Shown piece by piece: positions 37,327 through 46,954 of a stretch of 64,000 nt of DNA. The stretch comes from Gemmatirosa kalamazoonensis (GTDB taxonomy: Bacteria > Gemmatimonadota > Gemmatimonadetes > Gemmatimonadales > Gemmatimonadaceae). Position 1 is the first letter of the stretch; each line of letters begins with the position of its first letter. Under the pieces are notes generated by a model. The model saw only the letters and a program-made list of their open reading frames with translations. It was not told the origin of the DNA and ran no database searches. Where the stretch lies: assembly GCF_000522985.1 (NCBI RefSeq), contig NZ_CP007128.1, positions 3,766,220 through 3,830,219 of the forward strand, read 5' to 3'. A program made the position numbers and the translations under genes.

Positions 37327-38724
37327 TCAATGCCCGACGCCGGGCGTCGGGTCCACGCCCTGCCCTCGCAGCCAGTCCTCCATCTCCGCGCGGATGGCGT
37401 CGCGGCGCTCCGGCGTGAGCGCCTCGTAGCGGGTGACGAGAATCGGCTGCGTGTTGGACGCGCGGATCAGCCCCCATCCGTCGCCGAACAGGACGCGTGC
37501 GCCGTCGACCTCCACGACGTCGTGCGTCCGCTTGAAGTGCCGCACCGCCTCGGCGACGAGCTCGAACTTGCGCTCGTCGGGGACGTCGACGCGCAGCTCC
37601 GGTGTGGAGACGAACTTCGGCACGTCGGCGAGCAGCTCCGAGACCGAGCGGCCGGAGTCGGCGACGATGCGCAGCAGGCGCGCGGCGCCGTAGAGGGCGT
37701 CGTCGTGTCCGTAGAAGCCCTCGGTGAAGAACATGTGCCCGCTCATCTCGCCGGCGATGGGCGCGCCGAGCTCCTTCATCTTGTCCTTGATGAGCGAGTG
37801 CCCGGTCTTCCACATCACCGGCGTGCCCCCCGCCGCGTCGACCGCGTGCGGCAGCGCCTGCGAGCACTTCACGTCGAAGATGATCGGCTGCCCGCGGCCC
37901 GTTCGCGCCAGCACGTCGCGCGCGTACAGGATCAGCAGGTGATCGCCCCACACGATCTCGCCCTGGTCGTCGATCAGGCCGATGCGGTCGGCGTCGCCGT
38001 CGAACGCCACGCCGAGGTCCGCGCCCTCGCGCCTAACGGCGCTCACCACGTCGTGGAGGTTCTCCACCACCGTGGGGTCCGGGTGGTGGTTCGGGAACGT
38101 GCCGTCGCTCTCGGCGAACAGGTGCGTCACGCGCGCGCCGAGCCGGTCGAGGAGCTGCGGGCCGACCAGCGCGCCGGCGCCGTTGCCGTAGTCCGCGACG
38201 ACGCGCAGTGGCCGCGAGAGCCGTCCGGTGCGAGCGACGATGTCGTCGACGTAGCGGTCGACGACGTCGATCTCGCGCACGACACCGTGCGCGCGCTCCG
38301 AAGGCTCGGCGACGGCGAGTCGGTACAGCCGCTGGATGTCGTCGCCGTGGATCGTGCCCTTCCCGACGCTCAGCTTGAAGCCATTGTACTGCGGCGGGTT
38401 GTGCGACCCCGTGATCTGGATGCCGCCGACGACGTCCTCGTTGTGCAGCGTCCAGTACAGCACCGGCGTCGGCACCACGCCGATGTCCAGGACGTCAAAG
38501 CCGCCCGAGGTGATGCCGTCGACGAGCGCGTCGCGCAGCGCGCTGCCGCTCGGACGGTTGTCGCGCCCGACGGCGACGGCGCCGCGCTCCGTGCCCTCCT
38601 CGCGCAGCAGCGCCGCGTAGCCGCGCCCGAGCGCGAGCGCCACGTCGGGTGTGAGGTCGCGGCCGACGACGCCGCGAACGTCGTACTGCCGGAAGATGTG
38701 CTGCGGGAGCGCGGCGACTGGCAT
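37327..38724 (-). CDS. Phosphomannomutase/phosphoglucomutase
   Basis: The enzyme shifts phosphate between C1 and C6 of hexoses, giving precursors for GDP-mannose or UDP-glucose. The 465-residue protein has all four domain motifs of the alpha-phosphohexomutase family: the phosphoserine S107 in TGSHNPP, metal-binding DGDADR (242-247), the sugar-binding GEMSGH, and the phosphate-binding RASNTQP near the end. AlgC-type dual specificity is likely from the overall pattern (IFRQYDVRG at the start). It follows nuoN by 37 nt and precedes the UPF0182 gene by 16 nt. It could feed the sugar-transfer genes at the left of the window. Confidence 0.93.
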   Translation of the reverse strand: MPVAALPQHIFRQYDVRGVVGRDLTPDVALALGRGYAALLREEGTERGAVAVGRDNRPSGSALRDALVDGITSGGFDVLDIGVVPTPVLYWTLHNEDVVGGIQITGSHNPPQYNGFKLSVGKGTIHGDDIQRLYRLAVAEPSERAHGVVREIDVVDRYVDDIVARTGRLSRPLRVVADYGNGAGALVGPQLLDRLGARVTHLFAESDGTFPNHHPDPTVVENLHDVVSAVRREGADLGVAFDGDADRIGLIDDQGEIVWGDHLLILYARDVLARTGRGQPIIFDVKCSQALPHAVDAAGGTPVMWKTGHSLIKDKMKELGAPIAGEMSGHMFFTEGFYGHDDALYGAARLLRIVADSGRSVSELLADVPKFVSTPELRVDVPDERKFELVAEAVRHFKRTHDVVEVDGARVLFGDGWGLIRASNTQPILVTRYEALTPERRDAIRAEMEDWLRGQGVDPTPGVGH

Positions 38725-38761
38725 GCGATCGGGGCGAGAATCGAGGTGCGGGCGTCGCAGG

Positions 38762-40318
38762 TCAGCGAGCGTCGGCGCTCACCGCGGTGGCGCCCGCGAC
38801 GGGGCGCGCGCCGGGCGGGCGGATGGTGCTCTGGCTCGCGCCACGGAGCAGCTGCGTCGGCGCGAAGCCGAGCACGAAGATCAGCACCACGGTCGCGCCG
38901 ATCACCGCCTGCGTGAGACGCCCGACGGGCGGCGGCTCGGGTGCGTCGTCCGGACGGGGGCGCATGAACATTACGGTGATCACGTACAGGTAGTACGCGG
39001 CCGAGATCACGCTCGTCGTCACGAGCGCGACGACGAGCAGCGTCTGCGGCGCGCCGCCACCGCGCAGCGCCGCCTGGATCATGTACCACTTCGCCCAGAA
39101 CCCGACGCCGCCGAACACCGGGAAGCCGAGCAGCGCGAGCAGGCACGCCGACATCGCGAGCGTGAGCCCGGGGCGCACGAAGAACAGGCCGTTGTACTCG
39201 TCGAAGCTGAGCGCGGGCTCGCCGCGCCGGCTGAGCGCCGCGACGACCGCGAACACGCCCATCGTCGAGAGCGTGTACGCGAAGAGATAGAACAGGAACG
39301 CCGCGGGGCCCGTGACGACGTTCTGGCTCGCGCCGACGCTCGGCCCCACCACGACGGCGACGAGCACGTAGCCGGCGTGCGCGATGCTCGAGTAGGCGAG
39401 CATGCGCTTGATGTTGCGCTGCGCGATGGCGGTGACGTTGCCGACAATCATGGTGACGACGGCGAGCCACCATATCACCGCGTGCCACATCGCGTAGGCG
39501 GGCGAGAGCGCCTCGACGAACACGCGCAGGAATGCCGCGAACGCCGCCGCCTTCACGGACGCGGCCATGAACGCGGTGTACGGCGTCGGGGCGCCGTCGT
39601 ACGCGTCGGGCGCCCACATGTGGAAGGGCGCCGCCGCGACCTTGAAGCCGAAGCCGACGACGAGCAGCCCGATGCCGATCTTCAGCATCGGCGAGTTCAG
39701 CGTCGCAGGATTCGCGAGCGCCGCCGAGATGGCGTCGAAGCGCGTCGCGCCGGACGCCCCGTAGACGAGCGCCATGCCGTACAGCAGGAACGCGGAGGAG
39801 AACGCGCCGAGCAGGAAGTACTTCAGCGCGGCCTCCGCCGACCGCGCGCTCCGCCGGTTGATCGCCGCGAGCGCGTACACGGCGATCGACATCACCTCGA
39901 TTCCGAGGAAGACCAGGATCAGGTCGCGCGCCGCGGCCAGCAGCATCATCCCCTGGGTCGCGAACAGCACGAGCACGTGGGTCTCGGGCGACGTGATCGC
40001 GGCGCGCCGCTGGGCCTCGATGGCGAGCGGGATGGTGAAGATCGCGCCGACGAGGAGGATCGCGTCGACCGCCCACCGGAAGTTGTCGGTCGCGATGATC
40101 CCCTGATCGATGCTCGGCGTCGCCCACGCCGACCAGCCGACGACGGCGAGCGTGATCGCGAGCAGCGCGACGCTCAACGCGCCAACGCGGTACTGGTGCT
40201 CGTCGCTCTGTCGCCGCCATCCCGCGAGCAGGACGATGAGCAGCGTGCCGGCGCCGAGCACCAGGTCCGGGATCAGCGCGCTCGCGAGCGACCGCGGATC
40301 GAGTAGCGTGGCGCCCAC
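38762..40318 (-). CDS. nuoN: NADH-quinone oxidoreductase subunit N
   Basis: NuoN is one of three antiporter-like proton-pumping membrane subunits of complex I. The 518-residue protein has about fourteen helices and the key VAAAPFHMWAPDAYDGAPTP block with the broken-helix Lys nearby, plus the VFLGIEVMSIAVYALA Glu helix and KRMLAYSSIAHAGY. It starts at a GTG (40318), one base after the nuoM stop. The C terminus has a Pro/Ala-rich tail. It is the last of the 14 nuo genes. Confidence 0.96.
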   Translation of the reverse strand: MGATLLDPRSLASALIPDLVLGAGTLLIVLLAGWRRQSDEHQYRVGALSVALLAITLAVVGWSAWATPSIDQGIIATDNFRWAVDAILLVGAIFTIPLAIEAQRRAAITSPETHVLVLFATQGMMLLAAARDLILVFLGIEVMSIAVYALAAINRRSARSAEAALKYFLLGAFSSAFLLYGMALVYGASGATRFDAISAALANPATLNSPMLKIGIGLLVVGFGFKVAAAPFHMWAPDAYDGAPTPYTAFMAASVKAAAFAAFLRVFVEALSPAYAMWHAVIWWLAVVTMIVGNVTAIAQRNIKRMLAYSSIAHAGYVLVAVVVGPSVGASQNVVTGPAAFLFYLFAYTLSTMGVFAVVAALSRRGEPALSFDEYNGLFFVRPGLTLAMSACLLALLGFPVFGGVGFWAKWYMIQAALRGGGAPQTLLVVALVTTSVISAAYYLYVITVMFMRPRPDDAPEPPPVGRLTQAVIGATVVLIFVLGFAPTQLLRGASQSTIRPPGARPVAGATAVSADAR

Positions 40319-40319
40319 G

Positions 40320-41987
40320 TCAGCGCCCTCCGTCCGTCGCGCCCGACGTCCGCGCGACGGCCTGGACTTTCACCGGAGCCGTGCCGAGCGCCTGCTCGGC
40401 CGCGCGCGACTCGACCTGATGCACCAGGCGCGCGAGCGTCGGCTCCATTCGCCGGAGGAACGGCGCCGGGAACACGCCCATCACCACGATGAACCCGCAG
40501 AGCGGGATCAGCATGATCGCCTCGCGGAAGTTCAGATCCGGCAGCCCGCGGTTGCGCGCGTTGTTCAGCGGATTGAACAGCACCCGCTGCACGCACCAGA
40601 GCATGTAGCACGCGGAGAGGATCACGCCGAGCGACGCGACGAGCGCGAGCACCGGGTAGCGGGCGAACGAGCCGAGGAGGACGAGGAACTCGCCGACGAA
40701 CCCGAACGTCCCCGGCACCGCGATGCTGCTCAGCGTCGCCGCCATCAGGCAGGCGCCGTAGAGCGGCATGACGCGGGCGATGCCGCCGAACTGCGACAGG
40801 TCGCGCGTGTGGCGCCGGTCGTAGAGCATGCCGACCATGAGGAACAGCCCCGCCGACGACAACCCGTGCGCGAGCTGCACCATCATCGCGCCCTGCAGGC
40901 TCTCCGTGGTGAGCGCGAAGATGCCGAGCGTGACGAACCCCATGTGACTGACCGAGGAGTACGCCACCAATCGCTTGAAGTCGGTCTGCACGAGCGCCAC
41001 GAGCGCGCCGACGATGATGCTGATGATGCCGAGCGCGAGGACGATGTTGCGGACCGTCGAGTTGAGCACGACCCCCGGGAACAGCGGGAGGATGATCCGC
41101 ATGAAGCCGTACGATCCCATCTTCAGCAGGATGGCCGCGAGGTCCACGGATCCCTCGGTCGGCGCCTGCACGTGCGCGTCGGGGAGCCACGTGTGGAACG
41201 GCCACATCGGGATCTTCACGGCGAAGGCGGCGAAGAAGCCGAGGAACAGCCAGAACGACTCGCGCGCCGTCGGGCGGAAGTACTGGAGCGCGTTCTCGAA
41301 CAGGAAGCTCGGCCGATCGACCGACTGGGCGCCGGCCGCGAGCATCGCGTCGCCGGTCTTGAAGCCGATGTAGAGGATCGCCACGAGCATGAACAGCGAT
41401 CCGATGAACGTGTAGAGGAAGAACTTCAGTCCCGCGTACACGCGCCGTTCCCCGCCCCACACCCCGATGATGATGAACATCGGGATGAGCACCAGCTCCC
41501 AGAAGAAGTAGAACATCACGAAGTCGCGCGCCATGAACACGCCGAGCATCCCGGTGGTCAGCACCAGGAACAGGGCGTGGTAGCTGTGCACGGCGCGGTC
41601 AATGTTCGTCCAGCTCGCGAACGCGGCGATCGGGAGCAGGAACGTCACGAGCAGCACGAGGAACAGCGAGATGCCGTCGATGCCGAGCGACATCGACACG
41701 CCCCACTCCGGGATCCACGCCCACGTGCTCGTGAACTGGAACGCGGCGCCGTTCGGCTCGTAGGTGAACCACATCCCGAGCGAGAGCAGGAACTCGAGCT
41801 CGAAGATGACGAACGGCAGCCACCGCGCGAACGCCTCGAACTGTCGCCCGAAGTGCCGCGTGCGGTACTCGTAGATGCCGTGCAGCCACGTCAGGATCGC
41901 GCCGATCGCCGGGAGGAACAGCAGCGTCGGCAGGATCCACTTGTCGTAGCCGATGGACAGCAGGAAGTCGCGGATCGCGTTGAACAT
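40320..41987 (-). CDS. nuoM: NADH-quinone oxidoreductase subunit M
   Basis: NuoM is an antiporter-like proton-pumping subunit. The 555-residue protein shows the essential Glu in FYFFWELVLIPMF, the Lys in FAVKIPMWPFHTWLPDAHVQAPTEGS, and VAYSSVSHMGFV with HGLSSAGLFL later. The C-terminal ~50 residues are a soluble tail not needed for the pump. It starts 16 nt after nuoL. Confidence 0.97.
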   Translation of the reverse strand: MFNAIRDFLLSIGYDKWILPTLLFLPAIGAILTWLHGIYEYRTRHFGRQFEAFARWLPFVIFELEFLLSLGMWFTYEPNGAAFQFTSTWAWIPEWGVSMSLGIDGISLFLVLLVTFLLPIAAFASWTNIDRAVHSYHALFLVLTTGMLGVFMARDFVMFYFFWELVLIPMFIIIGVWGGERRVYAGLKFFLYTFIGSLFMLVAILYIGFKTGDAMLAAGAQSVDRPSFLFENALQYFRPTARESFWLFLGFFAAFAVKIPMWPFHTWLPDAHVQAPTEGSVDLAAILLKMGSYGFMRIILPLFPGVVLNSTVRNIVLALGIISIIVGALVALVQTDFKRLVAYSSVSHMGFVTLGIFALTTESLQGAMMVQLAHGLSSAGLFLMVGMLYDRRHTRDLSQFGGIARVMPLYGACLMAATLSSIAVPGTFGFVGEFLVLLGSFARYPVLALVASLGVILSACYMLWCVQRVLFNPLNNARNRGLPDLNFREAIMLIPLCGFIVVMGVFPAPFLRRMEPTLARLVHQVESRAAEQALGTAPVKVQAVARTSGATDGGR

Positions 41988-42003
41988 CAGGGTGTCGATC
42001 GCG

Positions 42004-44316
42004 TTACCGGAGGGTGAAGGCGCCGAGCACCACGATGACGCCGATCAGCAGAACCCACGCGTAGTTGCCCACCTGCCCCGACTGGAACCGCGAGCCCATG
42101 AACGCGAGGAGCTGCGGCAGCTTCGCGCCGATGCCGTTCACGAACAGGCGATCGATGATCCCCATGTCGAGCCCCTGATACAGCACCTTGCTCGACGTCT
42201 CGAGCGTGGGGCGGACGATGGCACGGTCGTACAGCTCGTCGACGTAGAACTTGTCGCGGAGCACGCGCTCCACGCCCTGCTCCTCGGGCGCCTCGTCCTT
42301 CGGCACGAGCCGCTGCGGCTTCAGCACGACCGCGGCGATCGCGATGCCGACGAGCGCGATGAGGACCGCGAACCCGACGAGCGCGTACTCGGTGCCGTGC
42401 GGGATCTCCGGCGAGTCCGCCGCGATGCGCCGCGTCGCCGCGCCGACGACGGGCTCCAGCCAGTGCTCGAGCCCCTCGACCGGTCCGAGCGGCAGCAGCG
42501 CCGGGAGGTTGAGCCACCCGCCCACGACGCTCGCCACCGCGAGCACCACGAGCGGCAGCGTCATCGTCCATCCCGACTCGTGCAGGTGGTGGCGTACGAG
42601 ATCCCCGCCGGTGCGGTTCGGCCCGAAGAACGTGTAGATCATCATCCGCGACATGTAGATCGCGGTGAGCAGCGCCGTGACGATCCCGAACGCATAGACC
42701 AGGTACAGCCACGCCGAGCCCGAGACGCCGAGCAGCGACGCCTGCGCGAGCAGCGACCCGTCCGCGCGCGCGAACGCGCTGGAGAGGATCTCGTCCTTCG
42801 AGAAGAACCCCGCGAACGGCGGCACGCCGGCGATGGCGAGCGTCGCGATCCCCATGGTCGCGAACGTGATGGGCATGTAGCGCCGCAGCCCGCCCATGTT
42901 GCGCATGTCCTGCGCGTCCTCGTCGACGCCCTCCTCGTGGAAGGCGTGGTGCACCGCGTGGATCACCGAGCCCGCCCCGAGGAACAGGAGCGCCTTGAAG
43001 AACGCGTGCGTCACAAGGTGGAAGATGCCCGCGGTGTACGCGCCCACGCCGACGGCGACGAACATGTAGCCGAGCTGCGAGACGGTGGAGTACGCGAGCA
43101 CCTTCTTGATGTCCCACTGCTTCAGCCCGATGAGCGCCGCGAACAGCGCCGTCAGCGCCCCGACGAGCGCGACGACGAGGCTCGCGACGGGGGCCGCCGC
43201 GAAGATGGCCGAGCTGCGCGCGACGAGGTACACACCGGCCGTCACCATCGTCGCCGCGTGGATCAGCGCGGACACGGGCGTCGGGCCGGCCATGGCGTCC
43301 GGCAGCCACACGTAGAGCGGGATCTGCGCGCTCTTGCCGGTGCAGCCGAGGAACAGGAACAGCGCGATCGCGGTGACGACCGCCGTCCCGACCGGCTGTG
43401 CCGCGACCGCCGCCGAGACCGTGCCGAAGTCGAGCGCCCGGAAGTTCCAGAACATCATGAACATCGCGATCAGGAACCCGAAGTCGCCGATGCGGTTCAC
43501 GACGAACGCTTTCTTGCCCGCGTCCGCGTTCGCCTTTTCGGTGAACCAGAACCCGATGAGGAAGTACGAGCAGAGCCCGACGCCCTCCCACCCCACGAAC
43601 ATCAGTGGGTAGTTCGCGCCGAGCACCAGCACGAGCATGAAGAAGACGAACAGGTTGAGGTACGCGAAGTATCTCGCGTACGCCCCGTCGTCGCGCATGT
43701 AGCCGACGCTGAACAGGTGAATGAGCGTCCCGACGCCGGTGATGACGAGCGTCATCACCATCGACAGCTGATCGAGCTGCAGCGTCACGCCGACGTCGAG
43801 CGTCCCGGCCGACATCCAGTCCCAGTAGCGCGCGAGGAACGGCGTCTCCGGGTGCGTGCGCAGCATGGCGAAGAAGATCGCGAGCGCGATCGCGAACGCC
43901 GCGCCGAGCACCGCCACGCCGACGATGCTCACGAGCCCGAGGAACGGGTGCCGCACGGGCGGCGCGTGCGCGCCCGCCTCGTGCCCGTCCTCGTGGTGGT
44001 CGCCATGGTCGCTCGGCTTCACCACGGGATGCGAGCCGGTCGTGCGCGTGCGCACGTCCTGTCCCTCAACCGCCGACATCAGGCGCGGCGCCCTCGTCTC
44101 GGCGCGCTCGACGAGCGTGGGGGCGACCGGGATCGCATGCTCCCCCGTGTGAATCGGGTCGGGGTCGAACGGGCCGGGGTGCCACTCGGTCAGGATGCCG
44201 ATCGCGCCGTTCACGAACGCGCCGAGCAGCGGGAGCAGGACCACGAGCCAGATCCACTCGGCGGCGGTCCCGGAGAGTGGGTGCGCGCCGGCCGCAGCCG
44301 CCTGGAGAAGGAACAT
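42004..44316 (-). CDS. nuoL: NADH-quinone oxidoreductase subunit L, with a His-rich insertion
   Basis: NuoL is the distal proton pump, with the long lateral helix that braces the membrane arm. The 770-residue protein has LMFVGWEGVGLCSYFLIGFW, SAQIPLYVWLPDAMAGPTPVSALIHAATMV and KVLAYSTVSQLGYMF. Between the first helix (about 22-42) and the next (about 124-148) there is an ~80-residue polar insertion rich in His (ten His between 46 and 123, including DHGDHHEDGHEAGAH) that usual NuoL lacks. The ATG at 44316 lies 8 nt after the nuoK stop. The insertion could bind metal or simply be a linker; this is unknown. Confidence 0.96.
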   Translation of the reverse strand: MFLLQAAAAGAHPLSGTAAEWIWLVVLLPLLGAFVNGAIGILTEWHPGPFDPDPIHTGEHAIPVAPTLVERAETRAPRLMSAVEGQDVRTRTTGSHPVVKPSDHGDHHEDGHEAGAHAPPVRHPFLGLVSIVGVAVLGAAFAIALAIFFAMLRTHPETPFLARYWDWMSAGTLDVGVTLQLDQLSMVMTLVITGVGTLIHLFSVGYMRDDGAYARYFAYLNLFVFFMLVLVLGANYPLMFVGWEGVGLCSYFLIGFWFTEKANADAGKKAFVVNRIGDFGFLIAMFMMFWNFRALDFGTVSAAVAAQPVGTAVVTAIALFLFLGCTGKSAQIPLYVWLPDAMAGPTPVSALIHAATMVTAGVYLVARSSAIFAAAPVASLVVALVGALTALFAALIGLKQWDIKKVLAYSTVSQLGYMFVAVGVGAYTAGIFHLVTHAFFKALLFLGAGSVIHAVHHAFHEEGVDEDAQDMRNMGGLRRYMPITFATMGIATLAIAGVPPFAGFFSKDEILSSAFARADGSLLAQASLLGVSGSAWLYLVYAFGIVTALLTAIYMSRMMIYTFFGPNRTGGDLVRHHLHESGWTMTLPLVVLAVASVVGGWLNLPALLPLGPVEGLEHWLEPVVGAATRRIAADSPEIPHGTEYALVGFAVLIALVGIAIAAVVLKPQRLVPKDEAPEEQGVERVLRDKFYVDELYDRAIVRPTLETSSKVLYQGLDMGIIDRLFVNGIGAKLPQLLAFMGSRFQSGQVGNYAWVLLIGVIVVLGAFTLR

Positions 44317-44324
44317 GAGCCGGG

Positions 44325-44621
44325 TCAGCCCTTGAGCAGATTGATGTTCGCGAGATCCACCGACCGGAAGTGCCGGAAGACCGCGATCACGATCGCGAGC
44401 CCGACGGCCGCCTCCGCGGCGGCCACCGTCATGACGAAGATGACGAACACCTGCCCCGACGCGCTGCCGTGCATGCGCGCGAGCGCCACGAAGCTGAGGT
44501 TGACTGCATTCAGCATCAGCTCCACGCACATGAACACGATCAGCGCGTTGCGGCGCGTGATGACGCCCATCGCGCCGATCGCGAACAGCAGCGCCGAGAA
44601 GAACAGCGCCTCCTCGATCAT
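44325..44621 (-). CDS. nuoK: NADH-quinone oxidoreductase subunit K
   Basis: The 98-residue, three-helix subunit has the conserved intramembrane Glu residues in [17 protein letters not shown] and [14 protein letters not shown], both part of the proton path of complex I. The ATG at 44621 overlaps the nuoJ stop as ATGA. Length matches the family (about 100). Confidence 0.97.
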   Translation of the reverse strand: MIEEALFFSALLFAIGAMGVITRRNALIVFMCVELMLNAVNLSFVALARMHGSASGQVFVIFVMTVAAAEAAVGLAIVIAVFRHFRSVDLANINLLKG

Positions 44622-45142
44622 TCGCCCACCTCCGTGCGCCGAGCGAGGACCACCGCGCCCACCACCGCGGCGAGCAGCAGGATGCTCGTCACCTCGAAGG
44701 CGAGGAGCTGGTCGGTGAACAGCACCTGCGCGAGCGGCGCGATCACCTGGCGCGTCGGCTCGGTCTCCGGGGCGACCTGCGGGATGCGGCCGCGCGTGAG
44801 CGCGACGAGCTGCACGGCGAGCACGATGCCGAGCGCGAGACCGGCGAGCCGCCCCCACTTCCCGCGGAAGTCGCCGAGCCCCTCGGCGTGCCCGAGGTTC
44901 AGCAGCATGACGACGAACAGGAACACGACCATGATCGCGCCCGCGTAGACCAGCACCTGCACGGCGCCGACGAACTGCGCGTCGAGCATCACGTACATGG
45001 CGGCGAGCGAGAACATCGCGTTCACCAGCCACAGCGCGGCCGCGACGGGGCTCTTGCGGGTCACGAACAGCAGCGCCGACGCGACCGCGATCAGCCCGAA
45101 GAGATCGAAGTTGACCTGATAGAACAGGCTCAATGCGTGCAC
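44618..45142 (-). CDS. nuoJ: NADH-quinone oxidoreductase subunit J
   Basis: The 174-residue protein has five hydrophobic helices and the NuoJ pattern [54 protein letters not shown], which carries the pi-bulge helix that transmits the redox signal to the proton channels. Only 7 nt separate it from nuoI. Confidence 0.96.
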   Translation of the reverse strand: MHALSLFYQVNFDLFGLIAVASALLFVTRKSPVAAALWLVNAMFSLAAMYVMLDAQFVGAVQVLVYAGAIMVVFLFVVMLLNLGHAEGLGDFRGKWGRLAGLALGIVLAVQLVALTRGRIPQVAPETEPTRQVIAPLAQVLFTDQLLAFEVTSILLLAAVVGAVVLARRTEVGE

Positions 45143-45149
45143 GTCGCCC

Positions 45150-45653
45150 TCACTCGCCGAGTGGGTCGGCCGGATCCCACATCTCGCATACCGGGTGCGT
45201 CTGGGCCGTGAGCCGCTCGAGGTCGTACACGAACCCCTCGCGGCTGTACTCCGCGTTCTCGTAGTGCCGGCCGACGTGGATCGCCTCCTCCGGGCACACC
45301 TCCTGACAGTAGCCGCAGAAGATGCAGCGGAACTCGTCGATCTCGAACACGAGCGGGTAGCGGTTCCCGTCCTCGTCCTCGCCGGGCACGAGCTTGATGC
45401 AGTTCGCCGGGCAGACGGTGGGACAGAGGCCGCACGCGACGCACTTCGCCTTCCCGGTCTCGGTCGTGAGCATGCGGTGCGTGCCGCGCCACCGGCGCGA
45501 GATCGCTTCCTTCTCCTCCGGGTACTGCGTCGTCACCTCGTGACGCCGCCCGGACACGAAGTGGCGGAACGTGTTCGCCATCCCGCTCAGTGTCGCCCGG
45601 ATGTAGCTCACCTGCTCCACCGGGCGGTTCATCACCTTGACGTTGATCGGCAT
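45150..45653 (-). CDS. nuoI: NADH-quinone oxidoreductase subunit I (2 x 4Fe-4S)
   Basis: NuoI holds clusters N6a and N6b in the peripheral arm. The 167-residue protein has two full CxxCxxCxxxC(P) motifs, CVACGLCPTVCPANC and CIFCGYCQEVCPEEA. The ATG at 45653 overlaps the nuoH stop by one base (TGATG), and the frame above it belongs to nuoH. Confidence 0.97.
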   Translation of the reverse strand: MPINVKVMNRPVEQVSYIRATLSGMANTFRHFVSGRRHEVTTQYPEEKEAISRRWRGTHRMLTTETGKAKCVACGLCPTVCPANCIKLVPGEDEDGNRYPLVFEIDEFRCIFCGYCQEVCPEEAIHVGRHYENAEYSREGFVYDLERLTAQTHPVCEMWDPADPLGE

Positions 45654-46954
45654 CAGTCCGCCCCCCCCGCTGCCTCGGCCAGATCGCGCCGGCGCGTCGC
45701 GCTCATGTTGCGCAGCTCCCTGAGCTGCCGCTCGGACATGGGGCCGTACGCGGGGCTGACGAGTCGGCCGCGGTCCAGCCCCACGAACAGCAGCAGCACC
45801 AGCACGAGATTCAGCGCGATGAGCGCGCCCGAGAACACCCATCCGCGGTAGTAGCCGAGCGCGTTCAGCGCCAGCATCGCCCCCGCGATGATCATCACGT
45901 ACGCGAGCGCCAGCGGGAGCATGAACTTCCAGCCGAGCGACATGAGCTGGTCGTAGCGGAAGCGCGGCAGCGTCCACCGCACCCACATGAACGTGAAGAC
46001 GAAGAACAGCGTCTTCGCGCCGAACATGAGGAGCGTCGCGAGCCACTTGAACACGCTGTACGGCGCCACGTTGTCCCACGTCGTGAACGGGATGTCGTAG
46101 CCGCCGAAGAACAGCGTCGTCATCAGCGCGCTCGCCGTCACCACGTTCGAGTACTCGGCGATGAAGAACATCGAGAACTTCATCCCGCTGTACTCGGTGT
46201 GGTAGCCCGCCACCAGCTCGCTCTCCGCCTCCGGCAGGTCGAACGGCAGCCGGTTCGTCTCCGCGAACGCGGCGACGAGAAAGATGAAGAACGAGACGGT
46301 GACCAGCAGCACGTTCCATCCCTGGCTCACCTGCTGCGCGATGATGTCCTTCAGCGCCACGTTGCCGGCGAGCAGCAGCACGGGGATCGTCGACATGCCC
46401 ATCGCGATCTCGTACGACACCATCTGTGCGCTCGAGCGGAGGCCGCCGAGCAGCGAGTACTTGCTGTTCGACGCCCACCCGGCGAGCACGATGCCGTACA
46501 CGCCGAGCGACGCGATGGCGAGGATGTAGAGGAAGCCGACCGGCAGGTCGGCGACGACCATGTCGACGAGGCCCCACGGCGTCGGCAGCGGCGCCGCGAA
46601 CGGGATGACGGCGAACGTCAGCAGCGCCGGGATGAACGCCATCGCCGGCGCGAGCGTGAACAGCGGCTTGTACGCGAAGTCCGGGTTCGTCTCTTCCTTC
46701 ATGAAGTTCTTCAGACCGTCCGCCGCCGGCTGCAGCAGCCCGCCCGGCCCCACGCGGTTCGGGCCCGGCCGGTCCTGGATGAACGCCGCGACCTTCCGCT
46801 CCATGAGCGTGAGCAGCGCCACCGTCACCATGAGGACGGTGAAGACGACGACGATCTTGAACAGCGACCAGAAGAAGAACGACGTGTTCCCCGGCGGCAC
46901 CACCTGCGGGTCGAACGCCTGCAGGAGCGCGAGCACGTGCACCGCGGCGCTCAT
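45653..46954 (-). CDS. nuoH: NADH-quinone oxidoreductase subunit H
   Basis: NuoH forms the quinone chamber at the junction of the two arms. The 433-residue protein has about eight to nine helices and the family motifs ERKVAAFIQDRPGPNRVGPGGLLQPAADGLK, the E-channel region FAETNRLPFDLPEAESELVAGYHTEYSGMKF, and the C-terminal RFRYDQLMSLGWKFMLP. The last ~45 residues are a charged tail. ATG at 46954 overlaps the nuoG stop as ATGA. Confidence 0.98.
   Translation of the reverse strand: MSAAVHVLALLQAFDPQVVPPGNTSFFFWSLFKIVVVFTVLMVTVALLTLMERKVAAFIQDRPGPNRVGPGGLLQPAADGLKNFMKEETNPDFAYKPLFTLAPAMAFIPALLTFAVIPFAAPLPTPWGLVDMVVADLPVGFLYILAIASLGVYGIVLAGWASNSKYSLLGGLRSSAQMVSYEIAMGMSTIPVLLLAGNVALKDIIAQQVSQGWNVLLVTVSFFIFLVAAFAETNRLPFDLPEAESELVAGYHTEYSGMKFSMFFIAEYSNVVTASALMTTLFFGGYDIPFTTWDNVAPYSVFKWLATLLMFGAKTLFFVFTFMWVRWTLPRFRYDQLMSLGWKFMLPLALAYVMIIAGAMLALNALGYYRGWVFSGALIALNLVLVLLLFVGLDRGRLVSPAYGPMSERQLRELRNMSATRRRDLAEAAGGAD

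Noticed and set aside
35403-37418. A 671-codon open frame on the plus strand opposite the UPF0182 gene
   Set aside because: Arg/Glu/His-rich sequence without motifs; it is the antisense shadow of a well-supported membrane protein in high-GC DNA.
41953-44718. A 921-codon plus-strand frame opposite nuoL/nuoK
   Set aside because: Dominated by Asp-Glu-Arg-His strings, no domain; shadow of nuoL.
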